Source: Daedaleopsis sinensis (lineage: Eukaryota; Basidiomycota; Agaricomycetes; Polyporales; Polyporaceae). Taken from it: a DNA stretch of 64,000 nt. The notes under the pieces were generated by a model. The model did no database searches and was not told the origin of the DNA. It saw only the letters and a list, made by a program, of their open reading frames with translations. Shown in pieces: positions 11,448-21,484 of this stretch (positions within the stretch are counted from its first letter, which is position 1; each line of letters begins with the position of its first letter). The position numbers were made by a program, and so were the translations under genes. Where the stretch lies: positions 1,984,001 to 2,048,000 of the forward strand of contig CM066305.1 of NCBI GenBank assembly GCA_033807695.1, read 5' to 3'.

Positions 11448-12694
11448 CCATGCTGCTCGTGCTGAGAGGGAGAGAGCGTGAGTGTTGGTTTTGACTACTC
11501 GTCCATGTCAGTATTAGCCCGACACTTAGTTACGATCTACAGGTTGCTTACATTCTTGTACTATATACACCACCACGATATGACGACCTCTTCTGTGTAT
11601 TTCTAGTTATTGTCGACTATCATCACAGCGTTACAGAGCGGCCACTTGCAGGCCACAACACCGGGATCGTCCCAGGACGACGAACTATCAGGAAGTCGCT
11701 GTGACCTGACCAACAGAAGGGTAACGGACAAATTTCCCTTCAGCGACTGGGACCCCCGATAGACATGCTCAGAATATACTGGTTCCACGGTGACGCGTGC
11801 TAACAGTGCTGAGTGATCCGCCCTTCCACAGTGGACACGAAGCTCGCGCCCGCCGCGTTGCCAGTACTCGGCTGCCTGCAGCTAGATACATAGAGTGATA
11901 GTAGGTGAGTGACTTCCCTCGTCAGAGGGGACGGGGACGTTAATCCGAGCCCAACCCTAATGCAAATGATCATGCACAAGTCCGCAATGACACTGCATGC
12001 ATGTGGTCCCACCATGCCAATGCCCGAGTCTACCGAAGCAGATCTGACATACGATGGCGGAACCGCCGCGTAGGAACCAACCACCGACGAATCGAAGGAT
12101 GCATATTCTGTCGTTCAACGTTCAACAAGGACCTTCAACAGGGCTGGGATCGAGTCCGGATGCTGTATCGGCAGTAGAAGGCCCACGTGTGCTTCGATCC
12201 CAGAGACAGCTCAAGCAAGACGAGGACGACCATCAACGTCACGTACGAGCCTGGACGTTGTTCCTGTCCTTGAATTTGCCACCGGCGCCGCGTCCTGCCT
12301 AGCCAGCCGTTCGCAACTCTGTTGGCCCATCGCAAACGTCAAGGGAGCATGTGGTGGCCGCGCGCGAAGCCCTGCCACAGTGACCAACCCCCTGTTGTGC
12401 GGGTGCGAATCATGCAAAACGCCACAAAGCACTGGAGGAGCCCCAGGGTGCGATGCCATGCTTCTCTCCCTCGTTTCCCAGCTTCAAGCTCAGACTGACG
12501 TTGATCACGGCATATGTGGCTGCTATTTCTGGTCCACGTCCACCCAATGTTGCGATGTCAGGTAAGTTACATGCAATCTGTGACGAGGGGTGGTAAGCAG
12601 TCAATATCCCGGCGGCGTGCGTTTAGAAAACAAGGACTTACCAGATTGAATTCCGGGACGAACGAGAATTTGGATCCCAGTCCGCCCCCAATCA
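11448..12694. other. Intergenic, no gene seen
   Basis: This stretch lies between two convergent genes, the FG nucleoporin (+) and the PLP enzyme (-). Only short, mutually overlapping frames without recognisable content are present. The first part should hold the nucleoporin 3' UTR. Confidence 0.6.
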
Positions 12695-13985
12695 TCACAC
12701 ACTTGCCCATGGCAAGGGCTTGGACAGGTCCAGGTTTCCGCCGCTGATGATAATCCCAACCGGTCCTGCGATGCCCAGCTGCTGGAACTGCTTGCTCCTG
12801 ACCGCAGCGAACGACGCCGCGCCGCTGGGCTCGACGACGAGCTTCATGCGCTCCCACAGAAGCCGCATCGCGTCCACGATCTCCTGCCGACCCCATCTCT
12901 GTTCAGACACCGCCAGCCGGCGACCCTGGCCGCGACAGCACCGTGACGCACCTCGTCCGTGACGGTGATGACCGCCTCAACCTTCTCTTGGATGACCGGG
13001 AAGTTCAGCGCCCCGACGGGCGTCCGCAGCCCGTCCGCGATCGTGCGCGCGTCGACGTCCGCCCGCCGCTTGCCCTCGCGCAGGCCCTGCGCGCAGTCGT
13101 CCGCCCCCGCCGGCTCCGCCCCGAACACGCGCACGCGCGTCCCGTCCGCGGCGAGCGCGGTGCCCGCGAGCAGCCCGCCCCCGCCGACGGGCGCAACGAC
13201 CGCCGCGAGCGGCTCCGGGGCCTGTGCGGCAAGCTCCAGCAGGGCGGTGCCCTGCCCGAGGATGGTGTTCGCGGCGTCGTACGGGGGCACGAAGGACGCG
13301 CCGGTCTGCGCCTGCACCGCTGCGAGCGCCGCGGCGCGGGCGGGGGCGTTGGGCGCGCAGAAGGTGATCTCCGCACCGTACCCGCGCACGGCGTCGATCT
13401 TGGGCTGCGCGGAGTTGTCCGGCTGGCCGTGGGTGCGCAGAGGGGACAGATGATAGTCAGTCACGGGTATGATGTAGATTCGGAGAGCAGCGGGCGGGAT
13501 GAGTCGAGTGCCCGGTGGGGCACTGGGGAGATGCAATAGGGTTTGTGCCATGAGGACGTGTAGTACACGTACCATGACTACATAGCACTTGACTCCTCGC
13601 TGTTTCGCCGCCAGGGCGAGGGCTCCGGCGTGGTTACCTCCGGGCCGAAGGGGGTAATATGAGTACACGCGCAGTGGTGTGGGCATTGGGTGGGTGGGCC
13701 CCGCCTACCTGAGCTGTGCGTGCATACGCCCTTGGCGAGCTGCTCTGGCGTCAAGCACGAGAGGCTGTAGCTCGCGCCGCGGAACTTGAACGCGCCGCCC
13801 TTCTGCAGGTTCTCGGCCTTGAAGTAGAGCGTGTTCTTGCCGGGGAGCGACGCGGAGAGCGAGGAGGAGGTGAAGACCGGGGTGCGATGTACCACGGATG
13901 CGATCGCTTCGTGCGCGGCAAGCACAGAGTCCCGGGTGAGCGGGAGAGGCTCATTGGATGGTACTGCTGAATCGGAGCTTGACAT
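12695..13985 (-). CDS. PLP-dependent serine racemase / threonine dehydratase-like enzyme (SRY1-like)
   Basis: This fold-type II pyridoxal-phosphate enzyme is related to serine racemase, yeast 3-hydroxyaspartate dehydratase Sry1 and biosynthetic threonine dehydratase. Four exons join in frame: 13985-13709, 13637-13573, 13422-12952 and 12898-12695, giving 338 aa. The PLP lysine lies in KGGAFKFRGA. The phosphate-cup and carboxylate loops are SSGNHAGAL and PVGGGGLLAG. The length is that of a single catalytic domain with no C-terminal ACT regulatory domain, which favours Sry1/serine racemase over isoleucine-pathway threonine deaminase. The C-terminal catalytic region ends ISGGNLDL, as in the family. 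Substrate choice (L-Ser, L-Thr or hydroxyaspartate) cannot be read from sequence. There is no leader peptide, so it is probably cytosolic. Confidence 0.85.
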
Positions 13986-14326
13986 TGTTTGCTTGTCACA
14001 CTAAGTTCGAAATCACACCGCACAGCGAGTCCTAGTCATCGAGAGTCATCGTCACCATTAGACACTGCAACGTACCTGTGTTGAAGCTAGTGAGATATGG
14101 ACTAAGGTCCGAGAGACTCTCAATTTCCCATGATTGCGCATTCATATCGATATCTATGAGAATCGTGATGACTCAGCCGGAGATGGGTGGTTAATCGTAT
14201 GCGGAATGTGGTTGAATGAGCTGATCGAAGGTGTTCCAGGATGTTCCGGTTGATGCCATTTGTGCTTCAAGTCACAGTGTGTCAGATATCCCGAGATCTG
14301 AAACCGGCAAGCGAGGGGGACAAAGC

Positions 14327-14332
14327 AAAAAA
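14327..14332 (-). terminator. RNA polymerase III terminator
   Basis: A run of six T on the minus strand starts two bases past the tRNA-Thr discriminator base. This is the standard Pol III stop signal. Confidence 0.75.
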
Positions 14333-14334
14333 GT

Positions 14335-14432
14335 TTCCCGCTAGCCGACTTGAACGACTGACCTCATCATCGCACTGTCCCAGGCTAGGAAGGCAGTACT
14401 AGTGATGCGCTCTACCACTGAGCTAAGCGGGA
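14335..14432 (-). tRNA. tRNA-Thr (anticodon AGU) with 26-nt intron
   Basis: A cloverleaf folds on the minus strand. The 7-bp acceptor stem TCCCGCT/AGCGGGA is perfect. The D arm is GCTC...GAGC, and the T arm (AGTCG/CGGCT) has a TTCAAGT loop. The 5-bp anticodon stem CATCA/TGATG encloses loop CTAGTAA once an intron after position 37 is removed (CTGCC...GTGCG, 26 nt). The anticodon is AGT, read as inosine-GU for Thr ACN codons. The intron sits at the canonical eukaryotic position. The mature length is 72 nt with discriminator A, and no CCA is encoded. Confidence 0.88.
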
Positions 14433-16803
14433 CTTGCAATACTTTAAGCTATGTCTGCTATGTACGTGCTTAGCTGATTGCGCGAATCATCAATGTAAGT
14501 AAGTATTAATAGTAACGTACCTCTGACCGACGCTCGTTAACGCGTTAACACTCTCAACTGAAACTCCCGACCTACTTACTACATTTCCGGTCTCATGCGT
14601 TGTTCACGCTTGTGAAATGGCCAGCAAACTTCTCATGCGCCAAACTGTCCTCACGAGAGGTTCCGGGTCCACGTCAAACTACTCAGTGGCAGCCAAACTT
14701 GTAGCTTCAAGCATGAGGTGCTGTGAGTCATCAATCACGCTTGAGGCCCGCTCATGATCTTCAAGGGGATATCCCCGGAGACACCAGTACTGCATTTTAC
14801 CTCCGCGGTCGCGCTTGAGCTTGTTATGGGCGTGTCTCACCACTATCACTGCGGTGCATTGCCATATGACGTTTGTACGCGTCCGTTCCTGCACCAACAA
14901 TCCGTCGACGAGTGTGGACGCATAGCCGATGAAATTGGGAGCGGGAGAAGTTGAAGGAGAAATTTGCAGACGTCGCCGCTCGCGGGAGAGGCTGCGAAGG
15001 GAACCTGTTTGAAGCCTGAAGGTGAGTATGCAAGGACACCGCCACCGTCCACTCTCCCGCATGCGGCACGCGTGCGCGGGACCTTGCCCTGCACCTGTCA
15101 GGAACCATCCACGAGACATTGCAATGACATTGTCAGTGGCAGAAAACCGGGGGATCATCTCCGTGTTGGGACCGTTGAGCACTGGCAGCTGCAGGGGAGT
15201 CTGCGGTCAGGTAGGCGAGGTGTTGCTGTCCCGCTCGCGACTGTCAAGTACTGCCAGGCTTCTGTTTCCAGTCTTTGGGTTCTCTCCGTGTGCGAAATCA
15301 TCGCATCTGGCCGTGTCTGCTCGGTTGTCGGCATCTAAGAATGGGGCCCAACCAGATCGTGCGTAGCCACTAATCGAACATCTCGTCTGACCAATGCCTC
15401 AGTACTTTCTGACGCAACTCTACGCAACGCGTCCAGTACGATCTATGAATTTACGCGTGGTACTGGCAGGGTGTGCCGTCGGCCGCGGCCGTAATACCGA
15501 TGGAGAACGCAAGTGGAACACGCACGACCTGGTGCTTCTTCGGCCACTTTCGACCGGACGGAACTCGCGGTTCGAACTTCGGACGGGATGCCACCAGGCT
15601 CTTCATGTCGCCTGCATAGTTGGCACAAGTCAAGCTGCGGTCCTCCGGGTACACACCACATTGATGGCAGACGGACCGAACAGCGGTACAGTATATGTAT
15701 ATGTGACAATGGCATGCTACGCTCCTCGGCATTCAAATACTATTCATCGACATCTCTGGGCTACTGGATCCGATCCGTGGCAGCTAGTGACCGCATTTTC
15801 AGCGTTTGCCGCCGATATCTGCGACAAAATCGGCTATGAAAACTAAAACGACAGCGGAACGAGATGGCGACTAATGGAGACTACGGGGGTGGTGGATGTG
15901 GCAGCGAGACCTGCTGCGGTTACATAGACTAGCCTCAGGCTGTCGAGTTAGGCTGTAGCCACGTGGATGGTGGATATGATGAGTGGTCGAGGACGGCTCA
16001 TGTTTCTCCATGCAGAGCCATGCGGCCTCGGTTGAAAGTTTAAAGGCCTGTGTGTTTTGGTTGCCCTGGACGTTGTTCCCAGACGGGCAGGACGGGAGTG
16101 CGATTCAGCCTACGTAGCCTAGCGTCTGTAGCGTCGGGGCTGCTCCGTGCGGGCCCGACGCCCTCCGTCCTATGGGAGGGCGTGGGAATAGATGTGGGCG
16201 ACTCGAGGCACGCAAGCGGTGCTGCCTCGCTGTCCGACCCGGACGTCGTCCACCTATACAACTTACGCGTATCCCCGTTCGCCTACCAACACCGGAGCCT
16301 CTTGTCGAGAGTAACGCTAGTCGACGCTTGCGAGCCCGCTGGCCACACAGCTTCGGATGTGGTCGGATGGGTGCGGTGGAGGGGGAATGACTCACATCGC
16401 TGGTATGTGTCAGCGCAGGAGGAATCCAGAGGCTCGCAGGTGGCTGTCTGTGTGTGCGCGCAATCCGCGGTTCGCATGACGGCGTCGCGCACGCACGACG
16501 AGAGCATCGTCTGGGTGTGGCGGGTAGGGCGGGGGGGCAGGGTCAGTGTGCACGCGAGATCTCGTCTGGACACCGCCGCCTGTCTGAGGATCTGGGCGGC
16601 GATCTGAGCGAGGTGTTTCGGAAAACGAGCTTGGAGGAAACAGAGCCACACACACAATCTACGCCCGATCTCACTCTCTAGTTTGGGCCATCAATGAGGG
16701 CTGTCCCAGCGCCGCCAGTATTTGCCATCCATGCCGCTTTCATTTTCTTCCAACAAACACTGTCTTTTCCGTCACCTCTCCGGCCTCTCCGTCCGCGACC
16801 ACT
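14433..16803. other. Long stretch without a supported gene
   Basis: Open frames exist at 15182-14679 (-), 15732-15451 (-), 15394-15846 (+) and 16050-16607 (+). None shows a recognisable domain, a convincing ATG context or a splice pattern joining it to anything. The minus frame ending at 15451 has a plausible protein-like composition (CGVYPEDRSLTC...) but overlaps another open frame on the same strand, so I do not call it. A small unrecognised gene could still be here. Confidence 0.5.
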
Positions 16804-16809
16804 TATATA
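16804..16809 (+). promoter_or_regulatory. TATA-like element upstream of the dehydrogenase
   Basis: TATATA lies about 100 bp before the ATG at 16910 and is followed by a long C/T-rich tract, a common fungal core-promoter layout. It is supported only by position and sequence. Confidence 0.4.
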
Positions 16810-16909
16810 CCCTACCTAGTCACACCCATCCCTCCAGTTCTCCCTCATCCCTGCTCTCTGCTCTCGCATCCTCCCCCCCTCCTCTCTTCTCTTTTCTATC
16901 TCTCTCACT

Positions 16910-17966
16910 ATGGGCGGCTTCCACCAAAAGATTTGGCTCATCACTGGTGCGTCGATCACGTTTTCAGCCGTCGTAACCCCGGGATCGAAGGCTGACCCGC
17001 TTCTGCAGGTACCTCATCAGGCTTCGGCAAGCGTCTCGTAGCCTCAGCACTCGCACGGGGCGACCGCGTTATCGCTACCGCACGCAATCTCGAGAAGCTC
17101 CGCGCTCTCTTCCCCGCTCCCAACCGCTCTCTACACTTCATCCAGCTCGACGTCTCAGATAGCGCCCAAGTCGTACAGGAGCGCGTCAAGGAGGCCCTCG
17201 CCGTTTGGGGCCGCATCGACGTCGTCGTGAACAATGCCGGCTACGGTGTCAAGGCCGTGCTCGAGGAGGGAGGGTGAGTTTTCTCTGCAATCCGTCCGCT
17301 ATTTGCTGAATACTGACTGCCCATCAGCTCGCTCGCCGCCCTCGCGCAGTTCCAGACGAACCTCTTCGGCGTTCTCAACGTCACAAACGCCGTCCTGCCG
17401 CACATGCGTGAGCGTCGCTCAGGAACGGTCGTCATTCTCGGTTCCCGTTCAGCGTGGCGCGCAGAGGTCTCGGTACGTCCTTCCATTCCGGATCACTGCT
17501 TAAAGGCCGGTTACTCATTGTCCAATCCGATGTGCAGCCCGCCGGGCTCTACGCTGCATCCAAGGCCGCCGTGCATGCCGTCGGAGAGACGTACGCCAGC
17601 GAGCTCCGACCATTCGGCATCCGCGTCCTCATCGTCGCGCCCGGCGCATTCCGGACCGAGGGCGTCCACGCCTACCCCGCGACAATAAACAACCACGTCC
17701 CGGCGTACGACGACATGCGGAACGCGGGCATGGCCCGCTTCTCCGCGCTCGCCGGCACGGAGAAGGGCGACCCCGCCAAGGCGATGGAGCTCCTCGTCGA
17801 CGTCGTCAAGGGCGAGGGCCGTGCCGCCGGCCGCGAGTGGCCGCTGTGGCTCGTCATGGGCCGGGACGCGTACACGGACGTGCGAGCGAAGTGCCAGAAG
17901 CTGCTCGCGACGATGGACGCGTGGGAGGACGTCGCGACAGACCTCGAGTTTGAGTGCGACGCGTGA
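16910..17966 (+). CDS. Short-chain dehydrogenase/reductase (classical SDR)
   Basis: This is an NAD(P)-dependent oxidoreductase with a Rossmann fold. Four exons join in frame to 291 aa: 16910-16946, 17009-17273, 17328-17472 and 17538-17966. The cofactor motif TGTSSGFG spans the first intron. LDVSD, NNAGYG, the catalytic Ser in LGSRSAW and the catalytic YAASK tetrad motif all follow in order. Arg after the glycine motif (ATARN) suggests NADPH preference. The C-terminal half resembles SDRs annotated as ketoreductases or 17-beta-HSD-like enzymes. The substrate is unknown. The coding sequence starts MGGFHQKIWLITG with no leader, so it is probably cytosolic. The next feature downstream is the transposon-like element, 617 bp past the stop. 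Confidence 0.9.
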
Positions 17967-18575
17967 ACGCCGCGCGACTCGCCCTCCACCGCCGCCGCCG
18001 CCGTGGTGTGCTGCACGACGTGTCAGTGACATGTTTTCTCTCCATCCTGACCGCGGCCGGTGGCCCGTGCCCGTATCCGGATACGGACCTGACCTGGACG
18101 ATATCCCATGCATGTGCCTGGCAGGCCCCCGGACGCTATTTATCCATAACTATGCTCGCTCCGCTCCCCGACCCGCTCGCTTGCCTCCCATGCTCTCGCA
18201 TCGCAGCTCTCTTCGTCTTCCGGATATGCACCCCCCTCCATCTGCATCCATTACTGCCCAACCGTCTCTCGCCTCTCGCCTCGGATCTCGCTTCCATATG
18301 CATTTCTCTCCATTCGGACCACATCATCACAGTACTGTAGCTCGCATAGTCTGCCTCACGTCCCCGTCTGCGCATCTCACCCATCTCACCCATCTGTAGC
18401 TATCACATATTACATCCCGTACCGGATCTTGGACTTCTATCGTACCTAGTCATCTGCGCTGCAGGCTCGGCTCGCGCTGCAGTAATCATAATGCCAATAT
18501 TGTTTGCATCGCCACACGTCTATGTATATGCTGCGTTCGCCGGAGGGACGGTGCCTGTGTGTGATATCTAAGTAC
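17967..18575. other. Intergenic between SDR gene and element
   Basis: This holds the 3' flank of the dehydrogenase gene and the left flank of the mobile element. It is pyrimidine-rich with no supported ORF. Confidence 0.6.
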
Positions 18576-18583
18576 CAGTACCC
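18576..18583. repeat. Left target-site duplication CAGTACCC
   Basis: This 8-bp direct repeat abuts the left inverted-repeat end (TGGTCTCG...). The identical octamer abuts the right end at 24658-24665. Confidence 0.85.
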
Positions 18584-18790
18584 TGGTCTCGTACCCAGAC
18601 GTAGAGTAGAACGCCCGCACCCCACCACCGCGGCTACTCAGACGTCTGGGGCATTTTGATAGAGACCCCCTACCTACCCCCCGATTTCAAATTTGTCACG
18701 GTCACAGAGGTCGGCTCGCCCGCCCCGCCACGCGCGCTCAGATTACATGGTGAGATCGCCTGCCTCTTACGCAGACGCCCTACCGTACTT
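18584..18790 (+). repeat. Left terminal inverted repeat (207 bp)
   Basis: Compared base by base with the reverse complement of 24451-24657, all 207 positions match. Identity stops abruptly after ...CCGTACTT. The repeat includes a short internal palindrome-like stretch (CAGACGTCTGGGG) that could be a transposase or replication site. The open frame starting near 18656 is only a translation of this repeat. Confidence 0.95.
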
Positions 18791-18880
18791 TCCTTGCCCG
18801 TCGTAACTCGGACGCGTCGCGTCGCGCTCATCTCGTTCTCGCGTTCTGGCCTCTCATTCTCCTCTAGTGGTCTTCTTTAT

Positions 18881-21477
18881 ATGTCTGCTCACTCTTCTGA
18901 TACATCTACGCTCGATTACAATGCTAGACGACATGCAATCTCACGACAAAACCTTGAGAAGGCACGCAAGCGTGCTTTCGAAGACCATGGCTACAATTCT
19001 GTCGACACTAGGAATCTGATGAGCTCGGAGCTTCACCAAAGGACGGGTATGCATCCTCGTGAGTGGCAGCTCGATGTAGCTGAGGCATTCTGCCTTGGCT
19101 TGGACTGCACCGTAATAGCAGGGACAGGCGCTGGGAAGACCATTCCCTTCATGCTGCCGTCCCTCCTGCCACAGAATCAGCAGAAGACTTCAATTGTTTT
19201 GTCCCCTCTCAAAGCATTACAACGCGACCAGGTGTGTACCAGTCTATTAGCTATGACACTGCGTATTCTGATGATATCCTTCACTAGACTCGTCGCTTCA
19301 GACGCGCCGGTGTCGCTGCAGTTGCGGCCAACGGCGATACATGGTCCGAGACCATGAAAAAGGTACTTGATGAGCTCATTCTGTACCTAAACATTCGCTT
19401 ACATGATTGTAGAACCTGTTAACACACCAATACCGTACGGCATTCACGTCACCAGAGATGCTACTCAAGAACATCTCAGCCAAAGAGACGTACACGAAGT
19501 TAGGACTCGGTGGGCGGGTGTCAGGTCTCATAGTCGACGAGGCACATTGTATCTCCCAGTGGGGGGGTGATTTTCGCCCTGCCTACTCGGACTTGAGCAA
19601 AGCGAGAGCAATTGTGCCCAGCGGGACCCCCGTGATGTGTCTGTCAGCGACCATGACACGAGAAGATATCGCAGAGGCAGAGAGCACCTTGCTCATCAAC
19701 GCTAACAAGGCGTTCTACCTGAACTTGGGGAACGACAGGCCAAATATCAAATCCCGAGTACTGGAGATGAAGAACTCGGAGGACTTTGCCGTCCTTGACC
19801 CGCTCCTCAAGCTCTCGCGTGTCAGCCTTCCAAGCGACATTCCTAAGACGCTGATATTCACGAATACTCGGGGTTTAACCCAGCGAATCTGGCGGTATCT
19901 CCGGAATCAACTCACCTCACATCTGCAAGGCAATATCGACTTCCTGCATTCATTTCGTCGCCGCCGAGCACGTCGCAAGGTTATGGATCGATTCACTTCT
20001 GGTAACGTGAGAATCCTGGTGGCTACCGAGGCTGCAGGAATGGTAAATACATTTATTCTTTATGCTATTAATACTTATAGACTCTTCGTAGGGTGCAGAC
20101 ATCCCCGATATCGAGCATGTCATTCAATTTGGCGCGCCGATGTCTCTCTCAATATGGATCCAGCGTGCAGGGAGATCAGGCCGCTCTCCCAACATAGAAG
20201 CTACTGCCACTCTGCTTGTTGAGAGATCAGTATTCAAGAAGGTCAAGAAGCGCGGGGCGAGAAAGCGACGCCGAGTGTCAAAGCGGGGAAGTAGAGCGAC
20301 CGCCGGCGAGCCCGAATATTCGGAGCATGCCGATGACGCCGAGGGATGGAGGAAGAAGGTCCATCCTTCACTACGGAAATACCTCGAGAGCCCCGGATGC
20401 CGCCGTGACATTGTAGATGAGTATTTCAACAATCCGAAAAGGATTCAGAGCGAGTATTCTATGTTTCTCCGCCGTTGAAAGCCCTGCTGATAATGAACTA
20501 CAGGGTCGCCGTCCGAGCGCTGTTGTGACAGATGCGCAGAAGCCGCTGCGTCACGCACCGTTCATAAACCGCTTCTTATTCCCACCGGTGATGACAGCGA
20601 CAGCAGCAGTGACGAGAGCTCAGGCTCTGAGGACATTCTGTTGTCTCTCACCACATCCCGTAAACGCACTCGTCCATCCGACACCACTGCAGTGCTCCAT
20701 CCATCCCGTATGTCGCTGAGCAGCTCGAATACACAGCAGTCCGCCTCGTCCCAATCTACAGCCTTCGCAAAATCGAGCAACACCGCCGCTGCTCAACTTG
20801 GCCCCCAATTCCGCACTTTGGGATACCGTGAAGCGGCTGTGACCGCTCTAGAAGAGTGGAGGGCAGATCTCATGGCTACCCGGTATGCACACTCTCCGTT
20901 TGGCATGAAGGGGATCCTCTCGGACGAGATGATCGGCATTCTCGCACACGATGCACGCCTCAAGACGGTCGAAGATATTGAGCGTCGGCTGCGGAAGCCC
21001 CCATGGGTGTTCGCTCGTCGCCATGGACAAGAGGTCCTCGATGTTCTTCAATCGGTCGATACAGCACATGCCCGGCAGAAACAGGCAGGTGGACGCAAGA
21101 GGTCGCATGCGACGACCAATGATGAAAACCGCCCTCCAATTCCACCTCATGCCATTGAATCTGAAGAGGCTGAGGTCCCGCACATGTCAGAGGTTGTCGA
21201 GCCGCGTCCATCCGCTACCACAAGCCGCACAGTCCTACCTCCTAGGCCGCGTCCAGTCAAGCCTTCTTCCTCCTCCACTGGCAACGGCAAGGTACGTTCC
21301 TGTTTTATGCATTCTTTACTCGCATCTCATCCTGTGCTATAGTCCGACGAGATTCCTCGCACGTCAGGTCATTCAAAAGACCCGATTACCTCTCAGGCTC
21401 ATCCTACTCCGAACACACCATCTCTATCACACGTCACCGCTATGGGCCCAAGCGGCAACTTTAAGTGGCCGATGTAG
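18881..21477 (+). CDS. RecQ-like SF2 DNA helicase of the mobile element
   Basis: Predicted 786 aa from six exons: 18881-19231, 19288-19362, 19413-20042, 20092-20473, 20504-21291 and 21343-21477. The motifs occur in order: an N-terminal aromatic/Gln motif (MHPREWQLDVAEAF); Walker A AGTGAGKT; Ia (VLSPLKALQRDQ); DEAH box with the RecQ-type DEAHCISQWGGDFRP; SAT motif (CLSATM); motif IV (LIFTNTRG); motif V (RILVATEAAGMGADIPDIEHV); and motif VI IQRAGRSGR. A Cys-rich CCDRC stretch follows, as in RecQ zinc-binding regions, then a Ser/Pro-rich tail. All helicase motifs look active. One oddity is the fourth intron (20474-20503): at 30 nt it would be unusually short, and a frameshift is the alternative. 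The stop lies 7 bp from the DUF6589 stop. It is presumably an accessory to transposition. Confidence 0.85.
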
Positions 21478-21484
21478 TCCCGAT

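Noticed and set aside
12943..13539. Plus-strand frame over the PLP enzyme
   Set aside because: It is antisense to an exon with clear PLP-enzyme motifs.
14679..15182. 167-codon minus frame between tRNA and SDR gene
   Set aside because: It does not start with ATG (GTG at 15182) and shows no recognisable domain or splice partners.
16050..16607. 185-codon plus frame
   Set aside because: Composition is Arg/Val/Ser-rich and irregular, with no family resemblance. Overlapping frames on the other strand are equally open.
18656..18880. Frame beginning MIETPYLPPDF before the helicase, also found reversed at 24585
   Set aside because: Both are translations of the inverted repeat. The helicase start fits better at 18881.
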